This document shows positions 60,475 to 64,000 of a DNA stretch of 64,000 nucleotides, piece by piece. This DNA is from Pseudomonas sp. (lineage in GTDB: Bacteria > Pseudomonadota > Gammaproteobacteria > Pseudomonadales > Pseudomonadaceae): assembly GCF_002796985.1 (NCBI RefSeq), contig NZ_PEKX01000020.1, forward strand, positions 225,197 through 289,196, in the 5' to 3' direction. The notes below the pieces were generated by a model. That model did no database searches. It was not told where the DNA came from and saw only the letters and a program-made list of their open reading frames with translations. Each line of letters opens with the position of its first letter. Position 1 is the first letter of the stretch. A program made the position numbers and the translations under genes.

Positions 60475-61908
60475 TTAGACGCCCAGGTAGTCGAGGATAC
60501 CTTCGGCGGCCGTACGGCCTTCGAAGATCGCCGTCACCACCAGGTCGGAACCACGGACCATGTCGCCACCGGCGAAGATCTTCGGGTTGCTGGTCTGGTG
60601 CTTGAACTGCGAAGCGGCCGGGGCGATGACGCGTCCCTGGCTGTCGATTTCCACCTGGTGCAGGTCGAACCACGGCGCCGGGCTCGGGCGGAAGCCGAAG
60701 GCGATCAGCACGGCTTCGGCCGGGATGATCTCTTCGGAGCCCGGGATCGGCTCGGGGCTGCGACGGCCGCGGGCGTCCGGCTCGCCAAGACGGGTCTCGA
60801 CCACTTTCACGCCTTCCACCTTGTCCTCGCCGACGATGGCGATGGGCTGGCGGTTGAAGAGGAATTTCACGCCTTCTTCCTTGGCGTTCTTCACCTCTTT
60901 GCGCGAGCCGGGCATGTTCTCTTCGTCGCGACGGTAGGCGCAGGTCACGCTCTTGGCTGCCTGGCGGATCGAGGTGCGGTTGCAGTCCATCGCGGTGTCG
61001 CCACCGCCCAGCACCACGACGCGCTTGCCCTTCATGTCGACGAAGTCTTCCGGCGACTTCTCGAAGCCCAGGTTGCGGTTCACGTTGGCGATCAGGAAGT
61101 CCAGCGCATCGTGCACGCCGGGCAGGTCCTCGCCGGGGAAGCCGCCTTTCATGTAGGTGTAGGTGCCCATGCCCATGAACACGGCATCGTACTCATCGAG
61201 CAACTGCTCCATGGTGACGTCCTTGCCGATCTCGGTGTTCAGGCGGAACTCGATACCCATGCCGGTGAAGACTTCGCGGCGGCGCGAGAGCACCTGCTTC
61301 TCCAGCTTGAATTCGGGGATGCCGAAGGTCAGCAGGCCGCCGATTTCCGGGTTCTTGTCGAACACCACCGGGGTCACGCCGTTGCGCACCAGCACGTCGG
61401 CGCAGCCCAGGCCGGCCGGGCCCGCGCCGATCACGGCAACGCGCTTGCCAGTGGGCTTGACCTTGGACATGTCCGGGCGCCAGCCCATGGCGAATGCGGT
61501 GTCGGTGATGTACTTCTCCACCGAGCCGATGGTGACCGCGCCGAAGCCGTCGTTCAGGGTGCAGGCGCCTTCGCAAAGGCGGTCCTGCGGGCACACCCGG
61601 CCGCAGACTTCCGGCAGGGTGTTGGTCTGATGAGACAGCTCGGCGGCGGCGAGGATGTTGCCTTCGGAGACCAGCTTCAACCAGTTGGGGATGAAGTTGT
61701 GCACCGGGCACTTCCACTCGCAGTACGGGTTGCCGCAGCCCAGGCAGCGATGTGCCTGGTCAGCAGCTTGCGCCGGCTTGAACAAGTCGTAGATTTCCAC
61801 GAACTCGCGCTTGCGCTGGCGCAGCAATTTCTTCTTCGGATCCTTGCGCCCGACTTCGATGAACTGGAAGTCATTGTTCAGGCGATCAGAATTCATACGT
61901 TCAGACAT
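60475..61908 (-). CDS. gltD: Glutamate synthase (NADPH) small subunit GltD
   Basis: A 477-residue iron-sulfur flavoprotein that feeds NADPH electrons to GltB. N-terminal cysteine motifs CLGCGNPYCEWKCPVHN (about 55-72) and CGRVCPQDRLCEGAC (about 100-115) bind 4Fe-4S clusters; FAD-binding VAVIGAGPAGLGCADVL is near 155 and the NADPH site VVVLGGGDTAMDC near 300. Length is standard. It follows gltB after 29 bases on the minus strand, with a gaggt ribosome site. Confidence 0.97.
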   Translation of the reverse strand: MSERMNSDRLNNDFQFIEVGRKDPKKKLLRQRKREFVEIYDLFKPAQAADQAHRCLGCGNPYCEWKCPVHNFIPNWLKLVSEGNILAAAELSHQTNTLPEVCGRVCPQDRLCEGACTLNDGFGAVTIGSVEKYITDTAFAMGWRPDMSKVKPTGKRVAVIGAGPAGLGCADVLVRNGVTPVVFDKNPEIGGLLTFGIPEFKLEKQVLSRRREVFTGMGIEFRLNTEIGKDVTMEQLLDEYDAVFMGMGTYTYMKGGFPGEDLPGVHDALDFLIANVNRNLGFEKSPEDFVDMKGKRVVVLGGGDTAMDCNRTSIRQAAKSVTCAYRRDEENMPGSRKEVKNAKEEGVKFLFNRQPIAIVGEDKVEGVKVVETRLGEPDARGRRSPEPIPGSEEIIPAEAVLIAFGFRPSPAPWFDLHQVEIDSQGRVIAPAASQFKHQTSNPKIFAGGDMVRGSDLVVTAIFEGRTAAEGILDYLGV

Positions 61909-61937
61909 TTCGTGACCTCATCAACAACTTCAGGCGC

Positions 61938-64000
61938 TTATTGCGGGTTGGCACGGGTGCTGGACAGCAGCGAGCCCAGGCTTGCGGCCTTGGGTTTCAC
62001 CAGCCAGAACCGACGCAGGTAGTCGTCCAGGTTTTCCAGGACGTTCGCGCCCCACTCGCTCGCCGTTTCTTCTACGTACTCGACCAGGACCTTGCGCAGG
62101 TGGCTGCGCTGGGCTTCCATCGCTTCGCCACTGATGCGCTGGATTTCCACCAGCTCGTGGTTCACGCGGTCGACGAAGGTGTTGTCCATGTCCAGGACAT
62201 AGGCGAAGCCCCCGGTCATGCCGGAGCCGAAGTTGTAGCCAGTCTTGCCCAGCACGCAGATGAAGCCACCGGTCATGTATTCGCAGCAGTGGTCACCGGT
62301 GCCTTCAACCACGGCGTGGGCGCCGGAGTTACGCACACCGAAACGCTCGCCAGCGGTGCCAGCGGCGAACAGCTTGCCGCCGGTGGCGCCGTACAGGCAG
62401 GTGTTGCCAACGATGGCCGATTCCTGCGACTTGAACGGGCTGCCCTTGGGCGGGGTGACGACCAGCTTGCCACCGGTCATGCCCTTGCCGACGTAGTCGT
62501 TGGCGTCGCCTTCCAGGTACAGGTGCAGGCCGCCGGCGTTCCACACGCCGAAGCTCTGGCCCGCAGTGCCCTTGAAGCGGAAGGTGATCGGCGACTTGGC
62601 CATGCCCTGGTTGCCGTGGACCTTGGCGATCTCGCCGGAAATCCGCGCGCCGATGGAACGGTCGCAGTTGCAGATGTCCAGTTCGTAGTCGCCGCCCTTG
62701 GCGCCCTGGATGGCGGAGCGCGACAGCTCGACCATCTTCTCAGCCAGCAGGCCTTTGTCGAACGGCGGGTTCTTCTCGACTTCGCAGAACTGCGGCTTCT
62801 CAGCCGGGATCAGGTCGCTGCCCAGCAGCGGCGTGAGGTCGAGATTGCCCTGCTTGGGCGTCTCGCCCGGCAGGATTTCCAGCAGGTCGGTACGGCCGAT
62901 CAGTTCTTCCAGGCTGCGCACGCCGAGCTTGGCGAGCCACTCACGGGTTTCGCTGGCGATGAAGGTGAAGAAGTTCACCACCATGTCCACGGTGCCGATG
63001 AAGTGGTCCTTGCGCAGCTTGTCGTTCTGGGTGGCGACGCCGGTGGCGCAGTTGTTCAGGTGGCAGATGCGCAGGTACTTGCAGCCCAGGGCAATCATCG
63101 GCGCGGTGCCGAAGCCGAAGCTCTCGGCGCCGAGGATGGCCGCCTTGATGACGTCCAGGCCGGTTTTCAGGCCGCCGTCGGTCTGCACCCGGACCTTGCC
63201 GCGCAGGTCGTTGCCGCGCAGGGTCTGATGCGCCTCGGCGAGGCCCAGCTCCCACGGCGAACCCGCGTACTTGATCGAGGTGATCGGCGAGGCGCCGGTA
63301 CCGCCGTCGTAACCGGAGATGGTGATCAGGTCGGCATAGGCCTTGGCCACGCCGGCGGCGATGGTGCCGACGCCCGGCTCGGACACCAGCTTCACCGACA
63401 CCAGCGCCTGCGGGTTGACCTGCTTGAGGTCGAAGATCAGCTGGGCGAGGTCTTCGATGGAGTAGATGTCGTGGTGCGGCGGCGGCGAAATCAGGGTGAC
63501 GCCGGGGACTGCGTAGCGCAAGCGGGCGATCAGGCCGTTGACCTTGCCGCCGGGCAGCTGGCCGCCCTCGCCGGGCTTGGCGCCCTGGGCCACCTTGATC
63601 TGCAGGACTTCGGCGTTGACCAGGTATTCCGGGGTCACGCCAAAGCGGCCGGTGGCCACCTGCTTGATCTTCGAGCTCTTCAGCGTGCCGTAGCGCGCCG
63701 GGTCTTCGCCACCCTCACCGGAGTTGGAGCGGCCGCCCAGGCGGTTCATGGCTTCGGCCAGGGCCTCGTGAGCCTCCGGCGACAGCGCGCCGAGGGAAAT
63801 ACCGGCGGCGTCGAAGCGCTTGAAGATGGATTCCAGCGGCTCGATGTCATCCAGGCTCAGCGGCTGCTCGGCGGTCTTCACCTTGAGCAGGTCGCGCAGC
63901 ATCGACACCGGACGGCTGTCCACCAGCGCGGTGTATTCCTTGAACCGGGCGTAGTCACCCTGCTGCACAGCAGCCTGCAGGGTGTTCACCACGTCCGGGT
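61938..64000 (-). CDS. gltB: Glutamate synthase (NADPH) large subunit GltB, C-terminal part
   Basis: The frame is open to the right end of the window, so only the last 687 codons of about 1480 are present. They contain part of the FMN-binding synthase domain (TGRFGVTPEYLVNAEVLQIK, AQGAKPGEGGQLPGGK and DGGLKTGLDVIKAAILGAE). The 3Fe-4S cysteines CKYLRICHLNNC (spacing C-x5-C-x4-C) follow, then the C-terminal GXGXG beta-helix domain with repeated glycine motifs. It makes glutamate from glutamine and 2-oxoglutarate together with GltD. No frameshift is seen. Confidence 0.97.
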   Translation of the reverse strand, partial: PDVVNTLQAAVQQGDYARFKEYTALVDSRPVSMLRDLLKVKTAEQPLSLDDIEPLESIFKRFDAAGISLGALSPEAHEALAEAMNRLGGRSNSGEGGEDPARYGTLKSSKIKQVATGRFGVTPEYLVNAEVLQIKVAQGAKPGEGGQLPGGKVNGLIARLRYAVPGVTLISPPPHHDIYSIEDLAQLIFDLKQVNPQALVSVKLVSEPGVGTIAAGVAKAYADLITISGYDGGTGASPITSIKYAGSPWELGLAEAHQTLRGNDLRGKVRVQTDGGLKTGLDVIKAAILGAESFGFGTAPMIALGCKYLRICHLNNCATGVATQNDKLRKDHFIGTVDMVVNFFTFIASETREWLAKLGVRSLEELIGRTDLLEILPGETPKQGNLDLTPLLGSDLIPAEKPQFCEVEKNPPFDKGLLAEKMVELSRSAIQGAKGGDYELDICNCDRSIGARISGEIAKVHGNQGMAKSPITFRFKGTAGQSFGVWNAGGLHLYLEGDANDYVGKGMTGGKLVVTPPKGSPFKSQESAIVGNTCLYGATGGKLFAAGTAGERFGVRNSGAHAVVEGTGDHCCEYMTGGFICVLGKTGYNFGSGMTGGFAYVLDMDNTFVDRVNHELVEIQRISGEAMEAQRSHLRKVLVEYVEETASEWGANVLENLDDYLRRFWLVKPKAASLGSLLSSTRANPQ

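Noticed and set aside
59190..60605. Plus-strand open frame across hemE
   Set aside because: hemE and its terminator on the minus strand explain the region; the frame begins inside the hemE terminator.

Overview
The window is a contiguous piece of a high-GC Pseudomonas chromosome, most likely from the P. aeruginosa group in the broad sense (P. nitroreducens/P. citronellolis/P. knackmussii-like rather than P. aeruginosa itself). This rests on three things: the gene order waa core LPS genes - glnE - aceEF - dipA - msrA - rlmJ - acyl-CoA dehydrogenase - cvrA - mscK - selO - metY ... hemE - gltD - gltB, which as I recall it follows the PA5007-PA5036 stretch of PAO1; near-identical protein motifs; and many copies of the Pseudomonas REP sequence (gtaggagcgagcttgctcgcgaac). 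No tRNA, rRNA, CRISPR array, insertion sequence or prophage gene is visible.

Layout. 1-5.2 kb (minus strand): LPS inner-core operon waaF-waaC-waaG-waaP followed by two further WaaP/InaA-type kinases, the last cut by the window edge. 5.5-8.4 kb: glnE (minus), divergent from aceE-aceF (8.7-13.0 kb); the shared intergenic region carries two GntR/PdhR-type palindromes. 13.4-16.8 kb: the c-di-GMP phosphodiesterase dipA and msrA. 16.9-18.6 kb (minus): a secreted hypothetical protein and rlmJ. 18.8-31.8 kb: acyl-CoA dehydrogenase, a hypothetical protein, the K+/H+ antiporter cvrA, the mechanosensitive channel mscK, the AMPylator selO, metY and an HBM-type chemoreceptor. 32.1-35.8 kb: small accessory genes (DUF3077, a brnT-brnA toxin-antitoxin pair with its probable operator, trxC, a thioesterase, a tandem universal stress protein) and an orphan ParA-like ATPase (minus).

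36.1-54.6 kb is the region of greatest interest: 21 tightly packed, mostly overlapping plus-strand genes forming an aryl polyene (APE) type II polyketide pigment cluster. It has the core machinery (chain-length-factor-like protein, two ACPs, aryl-ACP ligase, two dehydratases, ketoreductase, two ketosynthases). It also has lipid-tailoring and export genes (two acyltransferases, a glycosyltransferase, LolA-like carrier, MMPL exporter, lipoproteins), an aromatic amino acid ammonia-lyase for starter supply, a methyltransferase, and a flavin-dependent halogenase-like oxidoreductase. Compared with the Escherichia coli/Xenorhabdus ape clusters as I know them, the ligase is fused to its dehydratase partner, glycosyltransferase and acyltransferase are separate genes, and a Kef-like antiporter sits inside the operon. 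The inferred product is an aryl octaene-like carboxylate made from a cinnamate/coumarate-type starter, possibly methylated and halogenated, esterified to an outer-membrane lipid. The block appears to be inserted between the parA-like gene and a LysR/MFS pair that are neighbours in PAO1.

54.7-64 kb: the LysR/YnfM-like MFS divergent pair; gabP with a canonical sigma-54 promoter and an upstream inverted repeat typical of an enhancer-binding-protein site; then hemE, gltD and gltB (partial) on the minus strand, separated by terminators and REP elements.
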